A stretch of DNA of 64,000 bases from Carposina sasakii. Lineage: Eukaryota; Arthropoda; Insecta; Lepidoptera; Carposinidae. Every line of letters starts with the position of its first letter. Position 1 is the first letter of the stretch. Both the position numbers and the translations under genes were made by a program. The stretch is taken from NCBI GenBank assembly GCA_014607495.2, contig CP053163.1, positions 6,614,716 through 6,678,715 on the forward strand, written 5' to 3'. This document shows positions 30,780 through 41,066 of the stretch, one piece after another. A model generated the notes under the pieces. It made no database searches. It was not told the DNA's origin and saw only the letters and a program-made list of their open reading frames with translations.

Positions 30780-30967
30780 TCATCATCATTATCATCAGCC
30801 TATTGCAGTCCACTGCTGGACGTAGGCCTCCCCCAGGGCACGTCAAAAGACTGCCATGGGGGGTATATGCCCATAGTCACCACGCTGGGCAGGCGGATTG
30901 GTGACCGCAGTTTGTATTTTGGACTATGTTGTCAACACGGGAGGCGCTACTGCCCACCTCCCGGAAC
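30780..30967 (-). mobile_element. SINE-like element with RTE-type tail
   Basis: Begins with (CAT)n and GCCTATTGCAGTCCACTGCTGG (LINE tail, reversed). GTCACCACGCTGGGCAGGCGG, TTGGACTATGTTGTCAACAC and GGGAGGCGCTACTGCCCACC follow. Same family as 38690-38945, 44495-44775 and 48340-48472. Confidence 0.6.
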
Positions 30968-31547
30968 TTATACAGTTTAATAAGCATCGCGAAATATCGA
31001 AAACAATTGTACAACACTACAAAAACAATTTTATTTTCAAACAGCAATTTAGTCTTATAAACACACAAATTTCAACTTTATCAAAGAAATGAAAGTATCA
31101 ATTTTCTATTATTTATCTTAAAAAAGAAAATTATAAGTCCATGTTCATTATTTACCCTGTATACCTGTAGCTTGGCTGTTATTAAATAGTTTTATACTTA
31201 CATCAAAATAAAAGCAGACGAAATAAAAACCTTGGTAAAATGTATACTTTTAGTAACCCAGTCTCCATTTATTACAGCCATTGGTTTTATTGTAAAAAAA
31301 ACAATAGCTGTAAATAACGTACACACAGAGATAAATGTATCCAGCAATTATTTGCCAATAAAGTGTGAATGTAAAGCGTGCAGCACGTTAAATGTATTAT
31401 TGTGTTAATTTATTATTCCCGGATTACCAATTTTGTTGGACGCTATTACTACTAAAGCAGACTAACGTGAACGTAACATTATATCTCGAACCAATGGGTA
31501 GGCTCGACATCAAAATGTTTGCTCCATTAGGACGTCTTCATTTTTAG

Positions 31548-31705
31548 GGTTCCGTACCTCGAAAGGAAAAATGTAGGTAACCCTAACAATGAGTATCACT
31601 TTATTGTCCGTCCGTCCGACTGTCTGTCTGTCAAGACCCTTTTTGTGCATGGAGGTATCAAGCTGAAATTTATATCAAATACTCGGGTCTACTGTCCCTT
31701 GGAGC
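31548..31705 (+). repeat. dispersed repeat family (GGGTTCCGTACC ... GTCCGTCCGTCCG)
   Basis: TAGGGTTCCGTACCTCGAAAGG, a CCGTCCGTCCGACTGTCTGT microsatellite-like run, and CTGTCCCTTGGAGCT. The reverse complement is at 43590-43745. Confidence 0.5.
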
Positions 31706-32237
31706 TTAAAAAATAATTAATACTTACTTACATATCAAACAGCTCAGTTTTCCTCGAGGTGACTGCTTTAGGTACAGAAATCCTCCCTGCAACAAAAATA
31801 GGTGAATCACTGGCGTATTGCCTTGTTGGTTTTTATAAGTTAGTAACTGATATCAAATTGGCTTGTGTCCAATTCTGAGTTGACTAAGGCAAGCCTTTTC
31901 TGATAACCTATTGACGTCATCTAAAAAATGTTAGAGCAATCTTCACACTAGCATTTATCAAGATAGGTACTACGTTTTTCGAGATATCATTTGATTGGAG
32001 ATGTGGGTACATATTATTTACAATGAAGATAGACAGACATCAGGAATCAGCAGATCGATATTGCTATAACGAAAATTTAAACCTTAGTCTCTATTAGAGA
32101 TTATTGGCGTTGGTCTACACAGATAGAACTTTGAGAGATTTAACTAGGTATATAAAGCAAATATCTGAAAATAAGGATGGTTACATACCAATGCTGATTA
32201 CCGCATGTCATTATTTTTATCGCCTTTGGGGTTTTGC

Positions 32238-32460
32238 CTATTGCTGTAAAAGTGCGAGCACACCGGCTAATGTATGAACGTCGATCATAAAGAATTTACG
32301 CTTTAGTGCTAATAGTGCTTTCACTCGTACCTGACCTCGACGAGACAAAGACGGCAAAACATGACACCAATGACACAAGGGATCAATGTGCGAAGTTCTT
32401 TGTGAGCCACGTTCGTACTCATGATCCTTCATCGGTAGCATAATATGAGTGAAATTCATA
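32238..32460 (-). repeat. repeat with HEYERGS-coding end, copy 1
   Basis: CATGAGTACGAACGTGGCTC on the minus strand matches CATGAGTACGAACGTGGATC at 32673 on the plus strand, and the similarity runs about 45 bases. Both read HEYERGS in one frame, which may be coincidental. The element type is unknown. Confidence 0.35.
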
Positions 32461-32659
32461 TAATATAATCATAACTAGACAACATACGTGTGTAATGTAA
32501 TTCACGTGTGATAAGGGAGTTGAGGAGGACAAATTGAAGGTTATTCTGAAGTCAGAACTGACTGGATTTTTACTACGAGTAAAAGAAGTGCTCTACACTA
32601 CGTTTTTTATACGAAAAGTACATAATCTTCCTTTGTCTAGTTATTTATAGTTATTGATG

Positions 32660-32740
32660 CTACTGCTGCAGGTACATGAGTACGAACGTGGATCACGAAG
32701 AAATTCGAACAATGACCCCACCTCTCATAGGCCTCATTGG
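32660..32740 (+). repeat. repeat with HEYERGS-coding end, copy 2
   Basis: Inverted copy of part of 32238-32460, about 230 bases away. The two could pair in a transcript. Confidence 0.35.
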
Positions 32741-33570
32741 CGTATAGATATTATGCCGTTATGTGCTGCGCTGCTAATAAGTTTTAGTAGCTTCCACCTT
32801 TCAAGTTCTCAAGAAATAACTGCTAATGTGTTAACCAATATAGATGATCTAAATTGTTCGCTAACCTTGACTACGGTCAATGTTTCACGTCAATTGTTAA
32901 TTGAATGGAAATGTTGTGGTTTTCCGGTGAATAATCTATGATAGAAATGAAAGAGCAAATTAAACAATTGCTTTGTCCCATTGATTGTCTATGAGGCCCA
33001 GAGGGAGTGCAATAAAATGGGAAAATGTGTTTATTGACATCATTAGTGTAGCTCCTTAACAAAAGAGAAACAGGCTTTATCGTTATTTTTAATGGATTGA
33101 GGGCGTGGTATTCCATTTTTTTATTTTTTTTGTAGGTAGGTAGGTACCTATATGTAGGTAAGAAACAAATAAAAGCTAGCTAGCTAACCGCTAACCAAGC
33201 CTGTTGGTCTAGCATGAGTGAATCAAGGTTGAATTTTACACTTTTCTTTGATTTAAAATATTTTGTTTCAGGTAAGTTCTTCTTATGGAACCTTCAGACT
33301 TATCCTGAATCTAAAATGCTGATGAGATGGAGGTACAGTTATTTTCTAAGAGACACATTAGAAAAATTAGTCCTAGGAAGATGTGATGTGACAAAGCTGC
33401 AGTTTAATAATGTATGTACGTACCTATATATTTGAATCTTTGACGCAAAATTTACTGAATGAATTTTGATCAAACTTGAAGTTATGTTATATATCACAAT
33501 GTCTACAAGATATCTATACAACAACATGTCTACAACATATCTATTTATAACTATCTATAACTTTTAAGCT

Positions 33571-33605
33571 ATGAAATATGCGTGGACGAAGTCGCGGGCG
33601 GTAAC
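33571..33605 (+). mobile_element. Helitron-like 3' end fragment
   Basis: GCGTGGACGAAGTCGCGGGCGG is the 3' end motif without the CTAG terminus. Confidence 0.4.
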
Positions 33606-33889
33606 TAATAAGCGTGGTAACAAACATATGGGGTATTATAACGAAACAATTATACATCCGGACTCAGAAAAGTTTATTTAAAAGCCGCTTAAAAGTTCAC
33701 AACTAAACTAAAGCTGCTTTTGAAACGTTATTTTCGAGATGCAGTTTTAAATGTCGAGTGAAGTGAATGAAGGTGATCGACTTTGAATGTCATTCCATTT
33801 GGCCTTGCCTTGTGAACAAATGCCTTTTCTATTTGCAAATATGGAACTCCGGTTTAAGAGCTTACACACCCTCTTATTCCCACCTTTTA

Positions 33890-33985
33890 TTCCTGCTTAG
33901 TACCCACGACACAAGACCTTAGGGATCTTAGTGTGGGACTATGAACGTAATGTGAAACGTGTGAATATTTACATTTCATAGTTTA
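33890..33985 (+). mobile_element. SINE family E fragment
   Basis: TGCTTAGTACCCACGACACA, AGACCTTAGGGATCTTAG and TGTGGGACTATG match the reverse complement of 39305-39400 and 53880-53960. Confidence 0.5.
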
Positions 33986-34574
33986 GTTTGATTGTCGTTA
34001 TGATTCACTCGCCATAATTAGGTACCTATACATATAAAAATACTTGCCGACAGACAGAGTCACACTACAATGTTCCTTTTTTTGATGGACCCCTGAAAAT
34101 TAAATCGAAAACCTCTTCCGTTAAATTTAATCTCTTTCAGAGATAAGCACGCCTTTGTACATTTTCTTTCATAATTTCTGTCTGTATGTAATTGTATGTG
34201 TACAAAGAATAAGAATAAGAATTAATTTCGCAAGGGGGAGAGGAATAAATTAACGAATGCATCCTAATTGTCAAAACAAAAACTTTTCGAACCATCAGTA
34301 CTAAGAAATTAGCGTCCATATATAAACTCTTCAGCTGTATATTATGTAGAGTGTAGTGACCTCTCATTAGTATGTAACTGCAATAGCTAGAATCGTCACG
34401 ACAATACATTTAACATTAATTTAACACTGACGTTTGTCGTCCGTTATACCTACTCATTGTATCAATATAGAGGTATACGAGTACTGACTGCGGCTAATTT
34501 ATTTGTTGGACCATAATATTAGATGATAAGTGTCATGTACAGCGTGTCCTATTATGTCAATGGACAAGTTAGAA

Positions 34575-34760
34575 AAAAAGCACCAAGTGCGAGTCCGATT
34601 CACAACGAAGGTACGGAACAAAACAAAAAAACACGCCTAAATTGGCAAAAATATGGATTTTGCTTCATTATTATATTTTGGCTGTACGACAATCAAAAGA
34701 ACTCTTTCGAAGTTTTAAAAATAGTGGGAATTTGTTTGGAGTCGCAAAATAGATTATTTT
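34575..34760 (+). repeat. dispersed repeat family F, diverged
   Basis: AAAGCACCAAGTGCGAGTCC and GGTACGGAACAAAAC resemble the core at 15905-16110. Diverged sequence follows. Confidence 0.35.
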
Positions 34761-34799
34761 ATAATTTCTGTTTAATACCCACGGCTTAAATAAAATTAA

Positions 34800-35430
34800 G
34801 CCCACGACTTTGTAACGGTGTATGTATATTGGATATATGTATAACACTTTCGTACTTATATCATTAAGGCTCATCGATAAGTTTCATCGTTAAACTCTGG
34901 TTAAGAGAGCTCTTCATACGGCTCAAACTTTCCATCATGTATAGGTTCCATATATTTTATATACTTATTCGGACACGGCAAATATATTATTTTAACATTT
35001 GCTTTATTGTTATTGTCCATAGAAAACTTGTGAATAAAATCTTCGACATGTGGTTAAAGAACAACGTATGATTAGTAATTGCTTAGTTACCTAAGTGTAG
35101 TTTTATACAAAGCCATTTAACACAAAAAGGTATACTTCATGGAATGTTGTTTGTATATTCGTATTTTTTATTCTATTTTATACACAGCCATAAAGAAGAC
35201 TGTAAAAATGTTATTACAACTTGTTTATATAACAAAGTCTACTCGACACAATTTTATTTATACAAACTAGTTATAACTCAGAGACAGTAACGTAAATATT
35301 TTTGGATTTAATACTAAACAAAGACAGGGTATGTATATTATGTGTATATTTTAAATTATCACGATTTGAATTGGTTATTTCTCGTGTGAAATTTATCTTA
35401 GAATATGTTTTTACAACAAGGTATATTCAT
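34800..35430. other. gene-free stretch
   Basis: AT-rich sequence without recognised gene or repeat. Confidence 0.35.
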
Positions 35431-35431
35431 T

Positions 35432-35760
35432 ACTAGTGGACGCCCGCGACTCTGTCCGCGTGGACTACAGAAAAAAAAACAAAAGGTCGAAATTATCCGG
35501 GATAAGAATATTTTCCCGGGATAAAAAGTAGCCTATATGTTAAGTGGGACCTGTCACAGTATATTCCTGAAAACTGCATTAAAATCGGTTCAGCCATTTC
35601 TGAGATTAGCGTGCACAAACGCACAGACAAACCGACAAACAGACAAAAAATAAAAAAAACATTGTTTTGGGTACTATTGCGTTGATAAAGGTATTCTATA
35701 ATATTTCTTCTTATATTTCTTCCATGTACAGACAGCGATCCGTTACATTTTTATAATATG
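35432..35760 (-). mobile_element. Helitron-like non-autonomous element
   Basis: Starts ACTAGTGGACGCCCGCGACT, then GGTCGAAATTATCCGGGATAAG and CCCGGGATAAAAAGTAGCC. The distal half (GTTTTGGGTACTATTGCGTT, CCATGTACAGACAGCGATCC) is found inverted at 39436-39665. Confidence 0.65.
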
Positions 35761-36584
35761 TATAGATAGATCTTGTATTGTGAAGCACACCAGCAATCGC
35801 CAACTTGACGTCAAAAGTCTATGCGGAACGTTGCGTTACCTACAGTATAACAATTGATGTGAAATATTTAAATAAATTTGCTTGATGGCCAGAAAACCAC
35901 TTATACAGTGAATTTCAAAATGCTTAACCAATTCTTAAGCAAAACTATAAAAAGGTTTTGCAAATTACGCAATGACTTGTCCTATGTAATATTAAACCAT
36001 AGTCACTCTATTTTAAGTAGTCAAACATGTAAAAGCCCCTTGGCATCCGGCATTAAGGTGTCCTACACTTTCCTGAGAGTATTGTAAATAAGCCATACTT
36101 GTGAGGCTGTACAACAATTTGAATCCAACAATAAAATGTACAATTGAAAGGGTATGTATTCTATCATCATAGATACCTATAATAAAATTTATGCCAAAAA
36201 GCTCAGCATTGGAAAATTATTTAAATTTTTAGCCAATTTTTTGATGAACTTGATTGCGAGTAATTTATGGTCCCTGGTCTTTGCGTTGGTCTTTATAGAA
36301 GTTGGGAGTAAAGCGAAGGACATAGGCTACATTAGGTATATAATATATATAGTCTACGCCAACTATACCTCGTTTTTTTGAAGATAGAAATCTTATTTTC
36401 GAAGTAGCATTGTTTGTAAACACAAGAACACTCATACACAGAACACTATTATCTATCACTCATACTTGTAAGATATGAGTGAAGTCTGACGTTTTCCCAT
36501 ATTGATGTATCGTACTAAAAAGTTTAGTTTTGTGTTTGCGTAATCAGCTTCTTTAGGTTTTTTATAGTAGGTACTATTGAATTG

Positions 36585-36665
36585 AAAACTCTTTAGGTAC
36601 TGGCACGGAATGCAGAAGTCGTGGGTTCGATTCCCACTCGGGTGAAGATTTTTTTCCATTTCTTT
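36585..36665 (+). repeat. tRNA-like short element, copy 3 (3' part)
   Basis: GGCACGGAATGCAGAAGTCG, GGGTTCGATTCCCACTCGGG and TGAAG, then a T-rich run. The D-arm half is missing. Same family as 134-216. Confidence 0.5.
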
Positions 36666-36774
36666 ATTAATATTTTTTTAGGAACTGTTGATGTTAATAA
36701 TACACAAAACTGTGCCTAATAAAAAACCTGATTTCACTCTATCGGATTCTTTCTATTTGTAAATAAAATGATAT

Positions 36775-36800
36775 AAGTCGCGGGCAACAGCTACTCGTAG
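36775..36800 (+). mobile_element. Helitron-like 3' end fragment
   Basis: AAGTCGCGGGCAACAGCTAC, a copy of the terminal hairpin region with a changed CTAG end. Confidence 0.35.
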
Positions 36801-37392
36801 TTGACTACCTATATTTCTTTCCAGCGAACAGTTGAAGTTTTGTATTGCATACGATAATGAATTAAAATATAATTGCTTCAACATTTAGCATCTAAAACAA
36901 TGGCATTGTAATATAAATACTGCGGTCCTACACTTTGAGAGTTTCAGTAAATTACTCTACTTATTTTGTTGTCAAGATATACAATTAAAAGTAAATTTAT
37001 TTTATAAATGACTGCAGAGTTGTTAAACATTTAATGAGAAGTACTGGCGGACTCGCGTATTATAACTATTGATTTGAACTTGAGTTTTTTCTTCCTCCAC
37101 TAGGGCTGGTACCTACTGTAATTTATGTTTTTTTAAAAGATAACATAATAATATAGAAATCAAACTCAAATACAGAAATAGTTATACAGAGATAAGCTCG
37201 CCATTGTAGGTACATTTCTGCTGTGTACTAAAATTGTACTATTTTTATGTTTGTACAATAAATAATTTAGTTGATATAAAAAAGTATATAAAAGATGAGA
37301 TAAAATTGATGGGCGATTATTTATGTATTTGATGTGCAATTAAAAATATTTCAAAAAAAATTAGAATGATAAGACTTTAATTAAACTATTAA

Positions 37393-38034
37393 CCTACGGT
37401 TAAACTCAGATATGCCACCTCCCTCCGTTTAGGTGCACCATGCAACGTCCTCCATCGCTGCCGCTGTGGCGATGTCGTCGACCAACAAGGCCACCATAGC
37501 CTCTCATGTATGAGAAGTGCTGGCCGCATATCCCGCCACGCCAATTTAAATGACGTCATCCGCCGGGCTCTTTCCACCGCCGGGGCACCATCAGTACTAG
37601 AACCTGTTGGCCTGGTGCGCGACGATGGCAAGAGACCCGACGGCATGACCCTCGTGCCTTGGAAGATGGGGCGCTCTCTGGTGTGGGACGCAACTTGCGT
37701 TGACACCTTAGCAGCGTCCCATCTCCCAGGCACAACAATCAAAAGTGGCTCTGCGGCCAATGCAGCTGAAAACCTCAAACGACGCAAATACGCAAACCTC
37801 AGTGGTGACTACCTATTTGAGCCGTTTGGGGTTGAAACCATGGGGCCATGGGGTCCAGGAGCCCACAACCTTTTTAAGGATATTTCAAAAAGGTTGGTCG
37901 AGGCATCTCATGACCAGAGGGCTGGCTCATTTTTTGGTCAGCGAGTAAGCCTCGCTATCCAGCGGGGCAACGCTGCCAGCCTTTTGGGCACATTGCCAGC
38001 GGTGGAGGACTTGCAAGGAGTGTTCTATTTGTAA
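37393..38034 (+). CDS. C-terminal domain of an RT-linked retroelement protein (5' truncated)
   Basis: Open from a stop at 37390 to the stop at 38032-38034 (213 codons). The first in-frame ATG (37510) is internal, because the conserved sequence begins before it. A Cys/His cluster comes first (CRCGDVV near 37465-37485, GHHSLSC shortly after), which could bind zinc. A region DGKRPDG...TLVPW...SLVWDATCVDTLA follows, whose RPD and WD spacing is reminiscent of a restriction-like endonuclease fold. The end is VQRG-like (LAIQRGNAASLLGTLP, then EDLQGVFYL). From memory of arthropod and other invertebrate sequences this is the C-terminus of reverse-transcriptase-bearing mobile proteins. The RT itself is absent. 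A T-rich segment (38060-38079) and AATAAA motifs follow. Its GC content is far above its surroundings. Probably a truncated insertion that is still open. Confidence 0.65.
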   Translation, partial: PTVKLRYATSLRLGAPCNVLHRCRCGDVVDQQGHHSLSCMRSAGRISRHANLNDVIRRALSTAGAPSVLEPVGLVRDDGKRPDGMTLVPWKMGRSLVWDATCVDTLAASHLPGTTIKSGSAANAAENLKRRKYANLSGDYLFEPFGVETMGPWGPGAHNLFKDISKRLVEASHDQRAGSFFGQRVSLAIQRGNAASLLGTLPAVEDLQGVFYL

Positions 38035-38059
38035 ATTTTATTTTATTTTGTAGCTCTAG

Positions 38060-38079
38060 TTTTTTTTTTTTTTTTTTTT
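38060..38079. repeat. poly(T) tract
   Basis: Twenty T in a row, 25 bases after the stop of the RT-linked ORF. Confidence 0.8.
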
Positions 38080-38211
38080 ACGTAGGTTTAGTTATTATTG
38101 TAAATAATTATAGATAAATAAATGATTACAAAATAAAAAAAAATCATAGCCAAACATTATTAGATTTTCACGTAGTATCCAAAATTACTATTAAAAAACC
38201 ATGCATCCTAC

Positions 38212-38436
38212 CTACTACATAATATTATAAACGCGGAAGTTAATGAGTCTATGCTTGTTGCTCTTTCACGCAAAAACTACTGAATGAATATTGATGCAAC
38301 TTTAAAATAATATAGCTTACATATCAGAATAACACATAGGCTCATTATCCCGAGAAAATATTTTTAACCCGGATAATTTCGACATTTTGTTTTTTCTTCA
38401 GTCCACGCGGACGGAGTCGAGGGCGTCCACTAGTCA
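38212..38436 (+). mobile_element. Helitron-like non-autonomous element
   Basis: Starts near CTACATAATATTATAAACGC, contains GCTCTTTCACGCAAAAACTA and GATAATTTCGACATTTTG, and ends GACGGAGTCGAGGGCGTCCACTAGT. The 5' ATTATAAA and 3' GC-rich hairpin followed by CTAG fit small Helitrons described in Lepidoptera. Confidence 0.65.
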
Positions 38437-38689
38437 TGCATAACTCCCTATTAATATGCATGTACAATTGGACATAATAATAGCGCGGTGTGAGCATGCA
38501 TTGCATGTATGTACATAATTTCCGTTTGACCTTCCAATAGGCAGGATCGCTTAGTTGGTTACAAATTAATGAGCCTCATTCACGCCAATTATAGCAGCCG
38601 TCATTGTTTGTGGCCGGTTGTGACTGTTCTAGCTAGATGCATTTCTAGATATAATCTCTCTCCGGTTATTTTTCCATACTCATGGTTTT

Positions 38690-38945
38690 CAGATATTGCA
38701 GTCCACTGCTGGACATAGGCCTCCCTCAGAGCACGCCACACGGTTTGCCCATAGTCAACTCGATGGGCAGGCGGGTTGGTGACTGCAGTGTGATTTTTGG
38801 ACTATGTTGTAAGCACGGGAGGCGCTGCTGCCCGCCTCGCGAAAACCTTTAATCGCCTCGTATGATACCCACGGACAGGCATGGGGTTGTACAAATTCTA
38901 CTCTGCCGCCCCGGCACCACGCGGCTTACTTATAGCTAAGTAGGT
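38690..38945 (-). mobile_element. SINE-like element with RTE-type tail, near full length
   Basis: ATTGCAGTCCACTGCTGGAC (tail), GATGGGCAGGCGGGTTGGTG, GACTATGTTGTAAGCACGGG, then ATCGCCTCGTATGATACCCA and CCCGGCACCACGCGGC (head). The tail is the same as in LINE copies that encode AYVQQWT, so the SINE probably borrows LINE enzymes (inference). Confidence 0.65.
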
Positions 38946-39270
38946 ACTGTTATTGATAAAAGCTCGTCATACGATAGTTTTGAGACACAGACTCTGTGAA
39001 TTTGACGTTTAAAAGTGAGACATCTCGCTCTCACCAAATCCATCATACCGGTGCAAGTAATAGATAAGTCGAGATTAGAAGTATAACATGTCCCGTGCTG
39101 ATGTTGGACTTCACTAGAATACATCAGCTGCATCGTCTAAAGAACTCATGAACGTTTACTTAGGACATGTGGAACTTTGTCATTGATCTTTTACATCTGC
39201 TAAATGTATATGTGGGATCTGGTTGGTGATCCTGCAGTTTTATCCCATTCAAGGAACACAGCCGTGTGTA
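38946..39270 (-). mobile_element. dispersed SINE-like family C, long copy
   Basis: In reverse it reads CAGCCGTGTG..., CTGCAGGATCACCAACCAGA, ATGCAGCTGATGTATTCTAG and CCAACATCAGCACGGGAC, in the order of 44825-45020. Confidence 0.5.
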
Positions 39271-39304
39271 TAATGTATTACATCGAGCAGTGCGAGAATA
39301 AATA

Positions 39305-39400
39305 TAAATGAATATTTATACACTACACAACACATTAACTTAGTCCCACATTAAGATCCCTAAGGTCTTGTGTCGTGGGTACTAAGCAACGGTATATCTA
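39305..39400 (-). mobile_element. SINE family E fragment
   Basis: ACACTACACAACACATTAAC, GATCCCTAAGGTCTTGTGTC and GGGTACTAAGCAACGGTATA match 53880-53960. Confidence 0.55.
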
Positions 39401-39404
39401 TATC

Positions 39405-39433
39405 TTCTATATATATATATATATATATATATA
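39405..39433. repeat. (AT)n microsatellite
   Basis: Run of alternating TA between a SINE fragment and a Helitron-like piece. Confidence 0.85.
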
Positions 39434-39435
39434 AT

Positions 39436-39665
39436 AAAAATGTAACGGATCGTTGTCTGTACATGAAAGATATATGAGAAAAAATATTATAGCAGACCTT
39501 TATCAACGCAATAGTACCCAAAATAATGATTTTTGGAATTTTTATCTGTTTGTCGGTTTGTCTATGCGTTTGTGCACGTTAATTTCAGAAACGGCTCAAA
39601 CGACTGAACCGATTTCCGTCACCAAACGCCCGTCAAGAATAAACCTGTACTTCTCGATATAGCCT
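39436..39665 (+). mobile_element. Helitron-like element, 5' part
   Basis: AATGTAACGGATCGTTGTCT, TCAACGCAATAGTACCCAAA and ACGACTGAACCGATTTCCGT are the inverse of the distal part of 35432-35760. Confidence 0.5.
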
Positions 39666-39982
39666 AATTGTAGTTCGACATATAGGGATATAAAAAGTCT
39701 GCTTTGAGCGCCAGAATCGATTAGTCTAGCGCGCCCGCTTGCTCTGGACATCCGCAGATTGGAAGGCTTGAGAAACAACCCTATTTGTATGTGCCTTAGT
39801 TCTGGTTTTGCTTCGACAAATCAGTTGCTTTACTGGATTAACGTAATATTTTTGGATTCCGCGAAAAATATGCCACTTAGCTATAATAAAATAACTCTAG
39901 AAGGATCACTGTTTTTAAAAAGAGAGAAAATCAATACTCTATCTAGAATTCAATAGAGAATAAGGATCAATGTAGTTCACTA

Positions 39983-40125
39983 TGGGTGCGCCCACCACCG
40001 GGCCCTACACCCTCCACTAACCCTCGGATCTGATAACTCATAACTGCGAAAACAAGTACTTGCACTACCTACAATCGCCACAAGAAACCAGACCCGAGCA
40101 CCTAAGCATGCAAGCTAATACATCT
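39983..40125 (+). mobile_element. snap-back family, single-arm copy
   Basis: TTCACTATGGGTGCGCCCAC, GGGCCCTACACCCTCCACTA, CGGATCTGATAACTCATAAC and CAGACCCGAGCACCTAAGCA match the left arm of 60043-60507, but no inverted right arm follows. ATGTAGTT occurs just before and just after and may be a target duplication. Confidence 0.55.
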
Positions 40126-40689
40126 ATGTAGTTTTCAAATATAGCAATCAGATGATATGGAGACAAAGTAGCTCTAATCAAGGCCGCCGAAGCGCCATTA
40201 ACAATAGCACCTCGACAGAGCACGACAATCAATTTCGTAGTTCATACGTAATTTTCCATTAATCATAGACACTAGTTAAGTCTAAATAAGTTTAAGCGAT
40301 AACGTGCAATCATTATAATATCAATTTAGTAAATTACCATATTCTATAGAGCTATCTCACATTAGTCTGTTGCAGTCCACGGGAAGAGGCTTTTCCAAGG
40401 CGCACCAGAAAGCTCGATCCATGAGACTAAGATGGCGGATAAACTATATACGCAGTTTAAGGGTAGCCCATTAATATTTAGTTACCCCGTTTTCGCCGTT
40501 TCTAGTCCACACCAGTATAGTTAAGGCATATAATAGCAAAAGTAGGTACCTAATTTTATAATTATTTCTATTTCGCGTGTCAGCCAGCTAATCGAGCTGC
40601 TAATCGTGTGGTTGATTTAGTCCGGTTTTATTTCTTTACATTGTGCTAGTTTTTATAGTTATTGATGTATTTCCAAAATATGGGGTAGC

Positions 40690-40880
40690 TAGAAATGCAG
40701 GATCGCGAATGAGATCATACAACCACGTTTAGCATTGCGGGGACAGATGTTAATTATCAGTAACAAATTGCTACTAGCTGATCGTCTGAGAGAATGTCCC
40801 AATTCCTTAACCGACATGCACGGAAGGAGATCCAGCTGATCTATTCTAGTGAAGATCCGCACATCAGCACAGTATTCACT
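40690..40880 (+). mobile_element. dispersed SINE-like family C
   Basis: AATGCAGGATCGCGAATGAG, CGACATGCACGGAAGGAGAT and TGAAGATCCGCACATCAGC, in the family order. Confidence 0.45.
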
Positions 40881-41066
40881 ACATATTTACTACATTATTA
40901 GCTACTTTGTACCTGTTACAGACAGTTGAAATCTCAGATTATGTACATATTTCTATGGTATTTCTACGCCACTCTAAGATAAAAACCAAAAACAAAATAT
41001 AAATATTTTACAACAAACGGGGTTTTTACGGAACCCTTTGTGCGCGAGTCCGACTCGCATCTAGTA

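Noticed and set aside
37389..37787. 132-codon ORF on the minus strand
   Set aside because: Antisense shadow of the GC-rich RT-linked ORF at 37393-38034.
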